A DNA stretch of 64,000 nt from Streptomyces sp. NBC_01235 (GCF_035989285.1 NZ_CP108513.1:10292001-10356000), one strand, 5' to 3'; positions 15,136 to 25,374 are shown, counted from the stretch's first letter. Numbers and translations are program-made. Notes: generated by a model not told the origin, from the letters alone.

Positions 15136-17250
15136 TTGGTACAGAACAGGCGCAGACGCCCGACGGGCGGACGACGCGCGAGCTTCGCGGCCGTGGCGCT
15201 GATCCTCGGCGGTGGCGGACTGATGGCGGCGAACGTCTACGCCTCGGCCACCGACGGCGGTTCCGTGGAAGTGGCGGGAGTCGGCGCCGTCACGATCGAC
15301 TGTCCCGACGTCGGCAGCGGCCTGACGTCCGTCCCGGAGGGGGCCGCGCCCGAGGTCGACCGCGAACTCGCCCTCCTCGACGAGCAGATCGCCGCCGCCT
15401 ACCACCAACTCCAGGACCAGGCGCAGGCCGTGCGGGAGGACAACTCCTTCGCCGACAACGCGGTCATGAACCCGCTGAAGGAGAAGCGCGGCGCGACGAT
15501 CCAGCGCATCGCGGACGCCATCGACCGGGCCGGCGACCGCCCGGAGGGCCTGGACGCCCTCGCCGCCTGCACACTGCGGATCACCGCGGAGCAGGTACAG
15601 AACCAGGACCAGAAGCAGAACCAGGACCAGGAGCAGAGCCAGGGCCAGGGTGAGCAGGGTCAGGATCAGGACCAAGGGGCGGGGCAGAACGACCAGCAGG
15701 GCAACGGCGGCCAGGCCGGGAACGGGCCCGTCGCCGCGGACTACGCGGACATCAGCACCGTCCAGCCCGCTCAGCAGACCCCGGACCCCGGTTCCGGCCC
15801 CTCTCGCGGCACCTTCGTCACCAGTTGCGGAGTCAACGCGAACGGCCTGTTCAACTCCGACAACGTGATCGTCGCCCCGGGCGTCACCAACGGCGCCCAC
15901 CACTTCCACGACTACGTCGGCAACCAGTCCAACAGCGCCTTCGCCTCCGACGACGACCTGGCGAAGGCCGGGACGAGCTGTGTGGACCAGGGCGACAAGT
16001 CCACCTACTACTGGCCCGTCCTGCGTCTGCAGAACGGCACTCGGGAGCAGGACGCGGGCAGTCCGGGCGGCGGTATCGAGGGCAACGCCGGCGAGATCGT
16101 CACCCCGAAGGACGTCACGCTGACCTTCGTCGGCAACCCGCGCAGCCAGGTCACCGCCATGCCCCGGCTGCTGCGCATCATCACCGGCGACGCCAAGGCG
16201 TTCGTCAACGGCCCGGCCAACGCCAACGCGTCCTGGAGCTGCACCGGGTTCGAGGACCGGCAGCTGAAGGACAAGTACCCGCTCTGCCCGGCCGGCAGCG
16301 ACGTGGTGCGCACGTTCCGCTTCCAGAGCTGCTGGGACGGCACCAACATCGACAGCGCCAACCACCGCACCCACGTCGCCTTCGCCACAGCCGACGGCTC
16401 CTGCCCGGCCGGCTTCAAGGCCGTTCCGCAGCTGGTGCAGCGCATCGTGTACGACGTCGACGCGCCGAGCCTGGCCGACGGCGGCAGGACCACCCCGCTG
16501 TTCGCGGTGGACTCCTTCCCCGAGCAGCTGCACAAGCCGGTGACGGACCACGGCGACTTCATCAACGTCTTCGACGACGACCTGATGCGCGAGATGGCCG
16601 ACTGCATCAACGAGGGCCGCACCTGTGGCGCGGGCAACGGGTCGGGCGACGGTTCCAACGGCGGTGCCGACAACGGCGGCAACAACGGGTCGGGCGACGG
16701 TTCCAACGGAAACGGGGACGACAACGGTTCCGGCAACGGCGGCAACAACGGTTCGGGCGACAACAACGGCAACGGCAACGGCGACAACGGCTCCGGCGAG
16801 GGCACGCAGGAACCGTCCCAGGCTCCCGGGGCACCCGCGAGTCAGCCCGCGACCACCGACCCCGCCGGCACCGAGCCCAACGCGGGCAACGCCGGTTCCG
16901 GTGGCGTGACCGGCAGCCCCGAGTCCCGTGTCTACACCAAGCCCTCGGCCAAGGCGGCCACCTCCGCGCCGCCCGCCACCGGCTCGCAGGGCGAGATCGG
17001 CACCCCCGTGACCGCCCCCGAGCAGACCCCGGCCCCGGCCGGAACGGCTCCCGGCACCACCACTCCGGACACCACCACTCCGGCCACCACCGCTCCCGAC
17101 ACCACGGCCCCCGGTGGGACCCAACCGCAGGCCGTCCAGCGCGGCGGACTCGCCGAGACGGGCGCCGACCTGTGGCCCGCGGCCGCCGGAGGCCTGCTGG
17201 TGATCGCCGGCTTCGTCGTGCTGTGGCGCAACGCACGCCGTACGCACTGA
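15136..17250 (+). CDS. Cell-wall-anchored DUF1996 protein (LAETG sortase substrate)
   Basis: A 704-residue exported protein. TTG 15136 has AGGAG six bases upstream. It carries an N-terminal signal peptide (basic [12 protein letters not shown], then a hydrophobic stretch ending near AANVYASA), a ~120-residue helical region, and a Gln/Asp-rich linker (about 153-195). A DUF1996 domain spans about residues 225-498 and includes [12 protein letters not shown] and several Cys. A long Asn/Gly/Ser then Pro/Thr-rich wall-spanning region follows. The C-terminus is a sortase signal: LAETG (672-676), a hydrophobic helix and RNARRTH. LAXTG is the class E sortase motif of streptomycetes. DUF1996 proteins are secreted and of unknown role, some carrying carbohydrate-binding modules. 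Confidence 0.9.
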   Translation: MVQNRRRRPTGGRRASFAAVALILGGGGLMAANVYASATDGGSVEVAGVGAVTIDCPDVGSGLTSVPEGAAPEVDRELALLDEQIAAAYHQLQDQAQAVREDNSFADNAVMNPLKEKRGATIQRIADAIDRAGDRPEGLDALAACTLRITAEQVQNQDQKQNQDQEQSQGQGEQGQDQDQGAGQNDQQGNGGQAGNGPVAADYADISTVQPAQQTPDPGSGPSRGTFVTSCGVNANGLFNSDNVIVAPGVTNGAHHFHDYVGNQSNSAFASDDDLAKAGTSCVDQGDKSTYYWPVLRLQNGTREQDAGSPGGGIEGNAGEIVTPKDVTLTFVGNPRSQVTAMPRLLRIITGDAKAFVNGPANANASWSCTGFEDRQLKDKYPLCPAGSDVVRTFRFQSCWDGTNIDSANHRTHVAFATADGSCPAGFKAVPQLVQRIVYDVDAPSLADGGRTTPLFAVDSFPEQLHKPVTDHGDFINVFDDDLMREMADCINEGRTCGAGNGSGDGSNGGADNGGNNGSGDGSNGNGDDNGSGNGGNNGSGDNNGNGNGDNGSGEGTQEPSQAPGAPASQPATTDPAGTEPNAGNAGSGGVTGSPESRVYTKPSAKAATSAPPATGSQGEIGTPVTAPEQTPAPAGTAPGTTTPDTTTPATTAPDTTAPGGTQPQAVQRGGLAETGADLWPAAAGGLLVIAGFVVLWRNARRTH

Positions 17251-17267
17251 GATCCAGCCACTCGACG

Positions 17268-17295
17268 AGGGCCCGTCGCACCGCCGACGGGCCCT
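17268..17295 (+). terminator. Hairpin terminator after the DUF1996 gene
   Basis: AGGGCCCGTCG (17268-17278) and CGACGGGCCCT (17285-17295) form a perfect 11-bp GC-rich stem with a 6-base loop, 17 bases after the stop. There is no U-tract, as is common in Streptomyces. Confidence 0.75.
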
Positions 17296-17394
17296 GAGTG
17301 CAGCCAATCCGGGTACTCCCGCCCGCAAGAGACCGCCCCGGCACTCTGTTGCGCGGTATCCGTCGCTCGAATCGCGCGCGACGACGGAAGCCCC

Positions 17395-18195
17395 ATGGAG
17401 CACACGGAGCACACGGAGAGCACCGGCCGCACGGCGTCCACGGAGTACTACGACCTCGACACCTACGGCCGGTCCGTGACGACCTCGTCCCCCGAGGCCC
17501 AACGGTGGTTCGACCGCGGGCTGGTGTGGTCGTACGCCTTCCACCACGAGGAGGCCGTCGCCTGCGTCGAGGCCGCGGTCCGCGCCGATGGAGATGTCGC
17601 CCACCCCCCCGAGACCGCACTCCGGGTCGCCGACCGGCTGCGCGGCCTGGCGGCGGTCGACCGCGTCCCGGAGACCCGCAGGCTGTTCAACAACACCTGC
17701 CGGGACGTCCTCGCCATCGCCTCCGCGATGCTCGACGGCGAACTGGAGTACCGCAAGGGCAACCACGGCCCGGCCTTCGCCGCCCCGGAGCGGTCCGTCG
17801 CGCTGGACGACGACCTCACCTACGACGAGCCCTGGGGCTGGATGCAGCCCACCCGTCACGCCTGCGGCGCCCTGTTGTTGGAGCAGGGCCGGATCGTGGA
17901 GGCCGAGGCGGTCTACCGAGCCGACCTCGGACTCGACGACACGCTGCCCCGCCCCTCCCAGCACCCCGGCAACGTCTGGTCCCTGCACGGCCTCCACGAG
18001 TGCCTGGTCCGGCTGGGCAAGGAGGCCGAGGCGCGGATCGTCGCCCAGCGGCTGAAGTTTGCGTCCGCCCTGGCCGACATACCCGTACAGGCGTCCTGCT
18101 TCTGCCGCCTCGACGCCGTCGCCGACACGGACGTCGACACGGGCGCCCACACCGGATCCGTGGTCACACCCGGGTGCTGCGCCATGGACAATTGA
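17395..18195 (+). CDS. TPR-family protein, apparently shortened by an internal deletion
   Basis: A 266-residue protein. The start (residues ~18-60: YYDLDTYGRSVTTSSPEAQRWFDRGLVWSYAFHHEEAVAC in shape) and the end (DEPWGWMQPTRHACGALLLEQGR, GNVWSLHGLHECL) match the two ends of a tetratricopeptide-repeat family that is normally around twice this length. The central repeats are missing, with the joint near residues 60-85. The frame remains open, so a product may be made, but it is unlikely to keep full function. A Cys-rich tail (CFCRLDA, GCCAMDN) closes the protein. Could be called a pseudogene; alignment to full-length relatives would decide. Confidence 0.6.
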   Translation: MEHTEHTESTGRTASTEYYDLDTYGRSVTTSSPEAQRWFDRGLVWSYAFHHEEAVACVEAAVRADGDVAHPPETALRVADRLRGLAAVDRVPETRRLFNNTCRDVLAIASAMLDGELEYRKGNHGPAFAAPERSVALDDDLTYDEPWGWMQPTRHACGALLLEQGRIVEAEAVYRADLGLDDTLPRPSQHPGNVWSLHGLHECLVRLGKEAEARIVAQRLKFASALADIPVQASCFCRLDAVADTDVDTGAHTGSVVTPGCCAMDN

Positions 18196-18254
18196 TCGAG
18201 ATCGTTGGCGCTGTCGACGCACAACAGGGAGCCTCGGAGCATGGCGGGCGCACG

Positions 18255-19646
18255 GTGAACGAGACACGTAGGACGAAATGGGCGCTGCCGCACCTCGGCC
18301 CGGCACAGCGGGACGCCGTCGCCCGCGCACGGGGCTGGGCCAGGCTCGCCCTGGTGCTGGTCGCGGTCTGCGTCGCGGTGGTGATGGCGGGCGCGGGATC
18401 GGGCGGCTGGCTGATCCTGCTCGCCGGATTCGCCCTTCTCGCGCTGGCCGGGGCGGGCGTGTGGTGGATGCTGGCGCATCGTGGCGGCCCCCGGCTGCTC
18501 GGCGGCCTGCTGGCGGTCGTCGCGCCCATGGGCGTGCTGGTGATGTATGCCATGTCCGGCCTGTGGCCGGTGGCGGTGGGCGCGCTCGCCCTGTGGGCGG
18601 GGGCCCTGGCCTCGGCCCGGGCCTCGCTGCGCAGTGTGCGCCGACCCAAGGGCACGCACGGCCGTAAGACCCCGCCACCGCGCCGACCGGTCCTGATCAT
18701 GAACGTCCGCTCCGGCGGCGGGAAGGTCGAGAAGCACGGTCTTGTCGAGCGGGCCGAGGAACTCGGCGCCCGGGTGGTCCTGCTCGGCACCGACGACACC
18801 TATGTCGACCCGGCGGTGGAGGCTCGCCGGGCCGTCGCCGAGGGCGCGGACCTGCTCGGCGTCGCGGGCGGCGACGGCACCCAGGCGCTGGTCGCGGCCG
18901 TGGCCGCCGAACACGACGTGCCCTTCCTGGTCGTCGCGGCCGGTACCCGCAACCACTTCGCCATGGACCTGGGCCTCGACCGCGCCGACCCCGTGCGCAG
19001 CCTCGACGCCCTCACCCACGGCGTCGAACTCCGCGTCGACCTCGGCGACGTCAGCGGACGGCCCTTCGTGAACACCGTCTCCTTCGGGGCGTACGCGGAG
19101 ATAGTGCAGAGCCCCGAGTACCGCGACGCCAAGGCCGCCACCGCCCTCGACCACCTGCCCGACCTGCTGCAGGGCGGCTCCGGCCCGACCCTGGACGTCC
19201 GCACGGACGACACCCACATCCATGCGCCGCAGGCCCTCCTGGTCAGCAACAACGCCTACGCCCGCGCCGACCCGCTCGGCGGCGGCCGCCGTCCCCGGCT
19301 GGACGCCGGACTGCTCGGAGTGATCGGCGTCCGGGTGGAGGGCGCGGCCCAGGCCGCCGAACTCGCCCTGCTCGGCGAGCGCGCGGGCAGCATCACCTCG
19401 GTGACCTCCCGGCGGGTCGTCGTCGAGGCCGACCGGGAGCGCATCGCGGTGGCCGTCGACGGCGAGGCACTCGAACTGGCCACCCCCGTCGTGTGCACGG
19501 TACGGCCCGCCGCGCTGCGGGTCCGGGTGCCCCGGCACCGCCCGGGCGCCGCCTACGCGCCCCCCACGGTCGACTGGCGGCGCATCGTCCGCCTCGCGCT
19601 CGGCCATCCCGACCCCCGCACGATCAAGGAGGCCTACGATGTCTGA
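18255..19646 (+). CDS. Membrane-associated diacylglycerol kinase-family protein
   Basis: A 463-residue protein with GTG start at 18255; the ribosome site is weak, so the start is provisional. The first ~125 residues hold three to four hydrophobic helices. The DAGK catalytic domain begins around residue 146 (PVLIMNVRSGGGK) and contains the phosphate-binding GVAGGDGTQALVA and the AAGTRNHFAMDLGLD block. It should phosphorylate a lipid or sphingoid-like alcohol at the membrane. Its stop overlaps the start of the PAP2 phosphatase gene by 8 bases. A kinase/phosphatase couple acting on the same lipid pool is plausible. Confidence 0.88.
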   Translation: MNETRRTKWALPHLGPAQRDAVARARGWARLALVLVAVCVAVVMAGAGSGGWLILLAGFALLALAGAGVWWMLAHRGGPRLLGGLLAVVAPMGVLVMYAMSGLWPVAVGALALWAGALASARASLRSVRRPKGTHGRKTPPPRRPVLIMNVRSGGGKVEKHGLVERAEELGARVVLLGTDDTYVDPAVEARRAVAEGADLLGVAGGDGTQALVAAVAAEHDVPFLVVAAGTRNHFAMDLGLDRADPVRSLDALTHGVELRVDLGDVSGRPFVNTVSFGAYAEIVQSPEYRDAKAATALDHLPDLLQGGSGPTLDVRTDDTHIHAPQALLVSNNAYARADPLGGGRRPRLDAGLLGVIGVRVEGAAQAAELALLGERAGSITSVTSRRVVVEADRERIAVAVDGEALELATPVVCTVRPAALRVRVPRHRPGAAYAPPTVDWRRIVRLALGHPDPRTIKEAYDV

Positions 19647-20211
19647 CCGCCGGCCGAAGCTTTCCACCCCGCGTCTGGTCAGTGACCTGGCCACCATGGA
19701 CCAGGCCCTGTACGAGACGGTCACGGTGACCAGGACACCCACTCTGGACACCGCGCTGCGCCGGCTGTCGGCCGCCGCCGACCACTCCAAGCTCTCCTTC
19801 GCGGTCGCCACGGCGCTCGCCCTGCGCGGCGGCCGCCCGCGCCGTGCCGCCGCCCTCGGCGTCGCGGCCATCGGCGTCGCCTCGGCGACCGCCAACCTGC
19901 TCGGCAAGCAGCTCGTACGCCGTCCGCGGCCGTACCGTGCCGAGGACTCGCCGTTCCCGGGCCGGCACGTGCCGATGCCGCAGTCCGCGTCGTTCCCGTC
20001 CGGGCACACCGCTTCGGCCGTCGCCTTCGCCGCCGCCGTCGGCCCGACCCTGCCGGTCTCCGCGGTCCCGCTGGGCCTGCTGGCCTGTGCGGTCGGCTAC
20101 TCACGGATCCACACCGGCGTGCACTACCCGGGCGACGTCGTGGCCGGCGCGCTGCTGGGCACGGGTGCGGCGGCGGTGGTCCTGGCGCTCGCCGCCCGCG
20201 TCGAACCCTGA
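19639..20211 (+). CDS. PAP2-family lipid phosphatase
   Basis: A 190-residue membrane protein translated from an ATG overlapping the end of the DAGK-like gene. It has all three acid-phosphatase motifs: KQLVRRPRP (KxxxxxxRP), PSGHTASA (PSGH) and SRIHTGVHYPGDVVAG (SRxxxxxHxxxD). The hydrophobic segments are ALGVAAIGVASATANLL, the LPVSAVPLGLLACAVG stretch and the C-terminal AAAVVLALAA. It should remove phosphate from phosphatidic acid or an isoprenyl/lipid phosphate. The overlap argues for translational coupling with its kinase neighbour. Confidence 0.9.
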   Translation: MSDRRPKLSTPRLVSDLATMDQALYETVTVTRTPTLDTALRRLSAAADHSKLSFAVATALALRGGRPRRAAALGVAAIGVASATANLLGKQLVRRPRPYRAEDSPFPGRHVPMPQSASFPSGHTASAVAFAAAVGPTLPVSAVPLGLLACAVGYSRIHTGVHYPGDVVAGALLGTGAAAVVLALAARVEP

Positions 20212-20217
20212 GCGGTC

Positions 20218-20853
20218 CTACTCCCTGCCGCAGCGGAGGAAGAGATGGGGCTCGGGCACGGCCTCGGGATGGTCGGGGGTGAACAGTACGTTCTCCTCGG
20301 CCAGCACGGTCAGTCCGGCCCCGGCGACCACGTCGACGAGATCCTCGCCGGCGAAACTGGTCACCCGCACGGGCTGCCCCATGAACACGGCGTCGACCCC
20401 CTCCACGTCCAGCGGCACGGTGGCGAGCGCGAGACTGCCTCCGGGCCGCAGCGCCCGCCCCAGCCGGCCGATCAGGGCGCTCTGCTGCTCACGTTCCATC
20501 TGGAGCAGCGAGAAGTACACGCAGACAGCGTCCAACGAGCTTTTCTCCAAGGGGAGTTCACGCACGTCGACGCAGCGGAACGTCGCCTGCGGCACCTGGC
20601 GCGCGGCGAGGTCGACCATGACGGGGGAGACGTCGACGCCCAGCACCTCGTGACCCGCCCGTGCGAGGGTCTCCGCCGTGGGCCGCCCCGTGCCGCTGCC
20701 GACGTCCAGCACATGACTGCCCGGCCCGAGCCGGCCGAGCAGCCACTCCAGGGACCGGCGGTGCGCCTCCGAGTGCGCGAACGCCTTCTCGTACGCGGCT
20801 CCCAGCGCGTCGAACACCCGCGCCGCCCGCCGACCGTCGTCCTCGTCCGTCAA
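20218..20853 (-). CDS. Class I SAM-dependent methyltransferase
   Basis: A 211-residue protein starting at TTG 20853, which has GGGGAGG five bases upstream. Motif I is HVLDVGSGTGRPT; the acidic end of strand 2 is GVDVSPVMV; post-I and motif II regions read FRCVDVRELPLE and LDAVCVYFSLLQM. The fold is a UbiE/Methyltransf_11-like enzyme acting on a small molecule. Its target is not evident from the neighbours. It converges with the PAP2 gene, the stops being only six bases apart. Confidence 0.85.
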   Translation of the reverse strand: MTDEDDGRRAARVFDALGAAYEKAFAHSEAHRRSLEWLLGRLGPGSHVLDVGSGTGRPTAETLARAGHEVLGVDVSPVMVDLAARQVPQATFRCVDVRELPLEKSSLDAVCVYFSLLQMEREQQSALIGRLGRALRPGGSLALATVPLDVEGVDAVFMGQPVRVTSFAGEDLVDVVAGAGLTVLAEENVLFTPDHPEAVPEPHLFLRCGRE

Positions 20854-20937
20854 GGCAGCCTCCCCGTCGTGATGTGCAGGTCCCGCGCATCCTCGCACTC
20901 CTGACGGCACCTCACAACGGCTTGCAGAAGCGGTCGT

Positions 20938-23712
20938 TCAGCCCATCCCGCCCGCGTCGAGCAGCGCCAGCAGTGTGCGGGCGTCGCGCACCGTGGGATG
21001 CTCCTCGCCCAGGTGCACGGCGGCCTCCGCCACCGCCCGCCCGGCGCGGGCGACCCCGCCCGGCTCCGCGCAGCTCAACAGGGCGTACGACACCGAAAGC
21101 CGCAGGGTGAGCGGATGCCGGCCGCCCAGCCGCTCGCGGGCCTCGGCGAGGAACTCCCCGCACTCCCGGCGAGCCTGCTCAGTGGACCTCGACCCGCCAC
21201 CCTGCTCCCACGCCAGGACCCGCGCCTCGATCTCCCGGGCCGTCTCCCGCGACCGCGCCACCCGGTCCTCGGCCTCGTCGATCCGAGCCGCGCTCGCCTT
21301 CGCCGTCTCGGCGTCACCGGCACCAGCGACGGTGGTGCGCTGCGTCTCGCTCCTCGTGTACGCCAGCGTCTCGTGCCGCAGGGTGACCGGCAGCGTGGCG
21401 TGCTCGCGGATCAGGTCGCGGGCCTTTGCGGAGAGCGACGGTGCGTCGACCGGTCCCGACCCGGCCGCCTCCGGAAGCAGTGCCGCGGCGACCTCGGCGG
21501 GTGTGGGCCGCTGGGCGGGGTCCGGGTGCAGACAGCCCCGGACGACGCGGTCGAGGTCGGCGGGCAGCCCCGACAGGTCGGGGGAGTTCGTACGGATGTT
21601 CTCCACGACGGCCGGTGCGTCGCTGCCCCACGGCAGACGGCCGAGCGTGAGCCGTGCCAGGAGCGTGCCGAGGGAGAAGACGTCGCTGGCCGGGGTGAAG
21701 CGGGCGTCGCCGCGCAGCTGCTCGGGGGAGGCGTACGCGTAGGTGCCCGCGAACCCCTCGCGGGGCTCGGTCAGCCGCTCGATCTGGGCGATGCCGAAGT
21801 CGATGACGCGCGGCCCGTCCTCGGTCATCAGCACGTTGGCCGGCTTCAGGTCGAGGTGGACGATCCCCGCCTCGTGGATCGCGGTGAGCGCGGTCGCGAT
21901 GCCCGCGCCCACGCGGCGCACGGTCGGCTCGTCCAGCGCGCCGAACCGCTGGACGAACTCCTGCAGGGACGGCGCGGAGACGTACGGCACGGCCATCCAC
22001 GGGGTGTCACCGGCAGTGTCGGCGGCGATCACGGGGACGGTGAACCGCTCCTCGCGCACCCGGCGCGCGGCCTGCACCTCGTGGGCGAAACCCTCCCGGA
22101 TGTCGGCGTCCGCCGCGTACTCGGCGTGCAGCGTCTTGACGGCGACGAGGATTCCGTCGGCGTCCCGGCACAGGTAGACCCGCCCGAAACCGCCCTTGCC
22201 GATGCGTTGCAGGACCTCGTAGGAGCCGAAGGCGGGCGGGTCGTCGGCCATCCGGGACGCGCGGGCCCGGGGTTGGCCGCGCCAGTCGCCGAGAGCCTGG
22301 GCCCCGTCGTCGAACACGGTGGCCGCGGGCGGTGCGGCGGGGGAGGGCGGTCGGTCGCGCGGTTCCTCCGCCGCGACCACCTGCAACGTCACCGCAACGG
22401 GGCCGTCGGGCCCGAACGAGAACGCCTGCGCGTCGACCCGTTCGCCGTCGCGTGCCTCGACGCACACCGCCGGCAGCCCCAGCCGCCCGCACAGGTCGGC
22501 GTCCTCGGCCGTCGGCTCCGGTGCGGGGCGGGCGAAGTAGAGGGCGAACACCTCGTGGCCCTGGTCCGCCAGTTGGTTCAGCAGGAGCTGCCACCGCTCG
22601 ACGGGCACCGCCCGCGGCCCGCGACCGCCGGTCTGCTCCGCGATGCCGGTGACCACCGTGGCCACCCCGGTCCCGCTCCGGCCCGTCAGCAGGCCGAACG
22701 CCGTGAGCGGCGCCGAGACCACGTCCTGGGCCAGCGCCCGGCCCGCCTCCTGGCCGACCCGCAGCACGGTCTCTCCGGCCCGCGCGGCGAGCCCGTCGCG
22801 CTGGGCGCTCAGGATGTCGTACTCCGGGTCTCCCGGACCCTGGCCCCGCAACTCCAGGCAGTCCAGGACCTGTTGGAAGACACCGCTCGCCGTCGCGAAC
22901 TCCTCCGCGGCGACCGCCGCCTTCGCCTGGGCGACGCGCGCGTCCAGGGTCTGCTCGCTGCCCGCCCCGTACAACTGCTCGTTGGTGTCGGCGAGTTGCC
23001 TGTACATGCGCATGGCCCGCCGCACGTCGCCCGCCGCCTCGACGGCGCGGGCCGCTTCGAAGAGGTCCCCCACCCCGTCGTGGCCGCCCTCCTGGCCGAG
23101 CGGCAGGCCTCCGGCGAGTCGCGCGTAGTAGTTCCTGGCGATGCCGGTGATCCGGTGGGTCGGGCCCAGCTCCCGCTCGGCGCTCCGCAGCATCTCGGTG
23201 AACGTGCGAAGCGCGGCGGCGGTGTCGCCGGCCTCCGACTGCCAGTGCCCGACGTTGCACTGGAGGTCCAGCGCGGCCTCGGTACGGCCCTCCGCCTCGG
23301 CCGTGCGCCGCATCGCCTCGTACCGGCGCACGGCCTCCTCGTGACGGCCGGCCCGGCCGTGCCAGTGGGCCAGCTGGTGAAGGGCCAGGTGGGTGTGCGG
23401 ATGGCCGGCTCCCTGATGCGTCTCCTGGTCGGCGAAGAGCCGTGCGAACAGCTCGATCGCGGCCTCCGGTTTCCCCGACTCACCGGTCCAGTGGGCGCCT
23501 TGGTGGCGCATGCGGAGCGTCTCGGGGTCGTGCGGCCCCAGGGCGCGGGTGGCCCGGTCGACCAGCTTGCGGTACTGCCGCACCGCCTCCGTGTACCGCC
23601 CAGCCCCGCCGCTCTGCTCGGCGACGGCCGCCGCGGAGTGCAGCTCCTCCACCACGCGTTCGCGTCCGTCCCCCTCGGACGCGCTCTGTCGCCGCCTGAC
23701 TCCCCACCGCAT
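20938..23712 (-). CDS. Large TPR-Ser/Thr protein kinase
   Basis: A 924-residue cytosolic protein. ATG 23712 is preceded by a G-rich run; an ATG nine codons upstream has no ribosome site. About ten helical TPR-like units (roughly residues 20-290) lead through a linker to a Hanks kinase domain (roughly 500-750). That domain has GKGGFGRVYLC, VAVKTL, the catalytic loop HLDLKPANVLM and DFGIAQ, followed by ASPEQLRGD. A second TPR/coiled-coil region closes the protein. There is no membrane segment. The arrangement, with repeats on both sides of the kinase, resembles actinobacterial signalling or conflict-type kinases more than PknB; the TPRs probably recruit partners. Confidence 0.88.
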   Translation of the reverse strand: MRWGVRRRQSASEGDGRERVVEELHSAAAVAEQSGGAGRYTEAVRQYRKLVDRATRALGPHDPETLRMRHQGAHWTGESGKPEAAIELFARLFADQETHQGAGHPHTHLALHQLAHWHGRAGRHEEAVRRYEAMRRTAEAEGRTEAALDLQCNVGHWQSEAGDTAAALRTFTEMLRSAERELGPTHRITGIARNYYARLAGGLPLGQEGGHDGVGDLFEAARAVEAAGDVRRAMRMYRQLADTNEQLYGAGSEQTLDARVAQAKAAVAAEEFATASGVFQQVLDCLELRGQGPGDPEYDILSAQRDGLAARAGETVLRVGQEAGRALAQDVVSAPLTAFGLLTGRSGTGVATVVTGIAEQTGGRGPRAVPVERWQLLLNQLADQGHEVFALYFARPAPEPTAEDADLCGRLGLPAVCVEARDGERVDAQAFSFGPDGPVAVTLQVVAAEEPRDRPPSPAAPPAATVFDDGAQALGDWRGQPRARASRMADDPPAFGSYEVLQRIGKGGFGRVYLCRDADGILVAVKTLHAEYAADADIREGFAHEVQAARRVREERFTVPVIAADTAGDTPWMAVPYVSAPSLQEFVQRFGALDEPTVRRVGAGIATALTAIHEAGIVHLDLKPANVLMTEDGPRVIDFGIAQIERLTEPREGFAGTYAYASPEQLRGDARFTPASDVFSLGTLLARLTLGRLPWGSDAPAVVENIRTNSPDLSGLPADLDRVVRGCLHPDPAQRPTPAEVAAALLPEAAGSGPVDAPSLSAKARDLIREHATLPVTLRHETLAYTRSETQRTTVAGAGDAETAKASAARIDEAEDRVARSRETAREIEARVLAWEQGGGSRSTEQARRECGEFLAEARERLGGRHPLTLRLSVSYALLSCAEPGGVARAGRAVAEAAVHLGEEHPTVRDARTLLALLDAGGMG

Positions 23713-23855
23713 CCGGCACCCCCGTCCGTCGTCATGCACTGATCAGTTCACGCCACGTGAGCGGGTACGGTTCCCCGAACCGGCCGGAATCCCATTTTCC
23801 GCTACCGTAAGTAACATGATGAAATCCTCTTGACGCGGGCCCTACTGGTGAGTAG

Positions 23856-24071
<216 letters not shown>

Positions 24072-24084
24072 GGGAGTCGGCGAC

Positions 24085-25272
24085 TCAGCCCCGGCGCGTG
24101 GGCACCGTCACCGTCAGGTTCCTGATCTCGTAGCCGCCGATCTCGTCCTTGAACGAGACCCGTGGTCTGCCGGTCATCCGCAGACCGTCGACCGCGAAGA
24201 GCCTGCTGAGCAGGACGTCCGCCTCCAGTACGGCGATCCCGGCGCCCGGACAGCGATGGGCGCCGTCCCCGAAGGCCAGCCCTGCCGGCCCCGGGCCCAG
24301 CGCCGGCACCCGGCCCGGGCGCAGGAGGCCCGGCGCGCGGCCGACGACGTCCGGATCGGCGTTGGCCTCGTCGACGAAGACGGTGATCAGCTCCCCGGGG
24401 CCGACCGACGCCCCGCCGACCCGCATCGGCGCGGTGGCCCGGCGGGACAGGCGTGCCACGACGGGCTCCAGCCGCAGGATCTCCCGGAGCAGTTCCAGCC
24501 GCTCCGGCTCCTCCGCCGCCCGGTACCGATCCCGCAGCAGTGGGTCGTCGAACAGGTGCCAGGCGGCGACGCAGATGAACTCGCGCGTGGTGACCATGCC
24601 CGCCGCGGCGTAGGTGAGGCACTCGCCGAGGATCTCCGCACCCGAGCACCCCTCGGCCAGCAGGTGCGAGATCAGGTCGTCCCGCTGTCGGCGCCGGTGC
24701 GCGCGGATCGCCGGGCGGACGTCGGCGAGGTGGATGCTCAGCCAGTTCACGTTCTGGCGCAGCAGCCAGTGGAGACCTCGCAGGCTGGTCAGCCCGGGCT
24801 GCCCGAACTCCTCGGGGAAGAAACGCTCCAGCCTCGACTTCAGACCCGGACGGCTGTGCGTGAGCCCGAGGATGTCGCTCACCACCTCGATCGCCATGGC
24901 GAAGCTCAGGTCGGACAGCTGCGCCGTACCGGCGGCCCGCAGCACCGCCAGCTGCTCCTCGGCGACCCGGGTCATCAGCTCGCGGTAGTGCTCGTCAACG
25001 CGCCGCGGTGTGAAGAACCGGGCGGTCTGCCGCCGCTGTTCGCGGTGGCCGGGACCGTCCTGGTAGAGCACGGGCCGACGGATGCGGGACGGCAGCTTCT
25101 CCACCGTCTCGATCCCGAGACCGGCCTGCACCGTCTCCCCGGCGCGCAGCACCTCACGGGCGGCCGGATACCCCCGGACCTCCCAGGTTCCGTCCGCGCC
25201 GCGGCGCACCGGACAACCCGGCCTGCCGCGCCCCCGTTCCACCTTCCGCACGCTTTCCCGCGCGTCCCCCAT
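24085..25272 (-). CDS. Cytochrome P450
   Basis: A 395-residue P450 with ATG 25272 and GGGGAGG eight bases upstream. Motifs: heme loop FGDGAHRCPGAG (Cys341), K-helix EILR (ExxR), and an I-helix region TYAAAGMVTTREF. There the usual acid-Thr pair of the AGxxT motif is atypical, with Thr-Thr present but Val before them. It is a soluble class I P450 needing a ferredoxin and reductase; none is adjacent, but an FprA-type reductase is encoded at 5476-6840. The substrate cannot be read from the sequence. The neighbours do not look like a biosynthetic cluster. Confidence 0.93.
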   Translation of the reverse strand: MGDARESVRKVERGRGRPGCPVRRGADGTWEVRGYPAAREVLRAGETVQAGLGIETVEKLPSRIRRPVLYQDGPGHREQRRQTARFFTPRRVDEHYRELMTRVAEEQLAVLRAAGTAQLSDLSFAMAIEVVSDILGLTHSRPGLKSRLERFFPEEFGQPGLTSLRGLHWLLRQNVNWLSIHLADVRPAIRAHRRRQRDDLISHLLAEGCSGAEILGECLTYAAAGMVTTREFICVAAWHLFDDPLLRDRYRAAEEPERLELLREILRLEPVVARLSRRATAPMRVGGASVGPGELITVFVDEANADPDVVGRAPGLLRPGRVPALGPGPAGLAFGDGAHRCPGAGIAVLEADVLLSRLFAVDGLRMTGRPRVSFKDEIGGYEIRNLTVTVPTRRG

Positions 25273-25374
25273 CGGGTCACCCTCCCCTTCGCCGCACCGG
25301 ACGTCAGTGTCGCCGCGACGAGCGCCCCCGCGATGCCCCTTTACCGGCCACACGGCACCACGGAGGCGGCCCGC

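Noticed and set aside
15037..18678. 1213-codon minus-strand frame across three genes
   Set aside because: It runs antisense through the DUF1996, TPR and DAGK-like genes, which cannot all be false; no motifs in the frame.
20998..23742. 914-codon plus-strand frame opposite the TPR-kinase gene
   Set aside because: The minus strand has kinase motifs in order; the plus frame has none.
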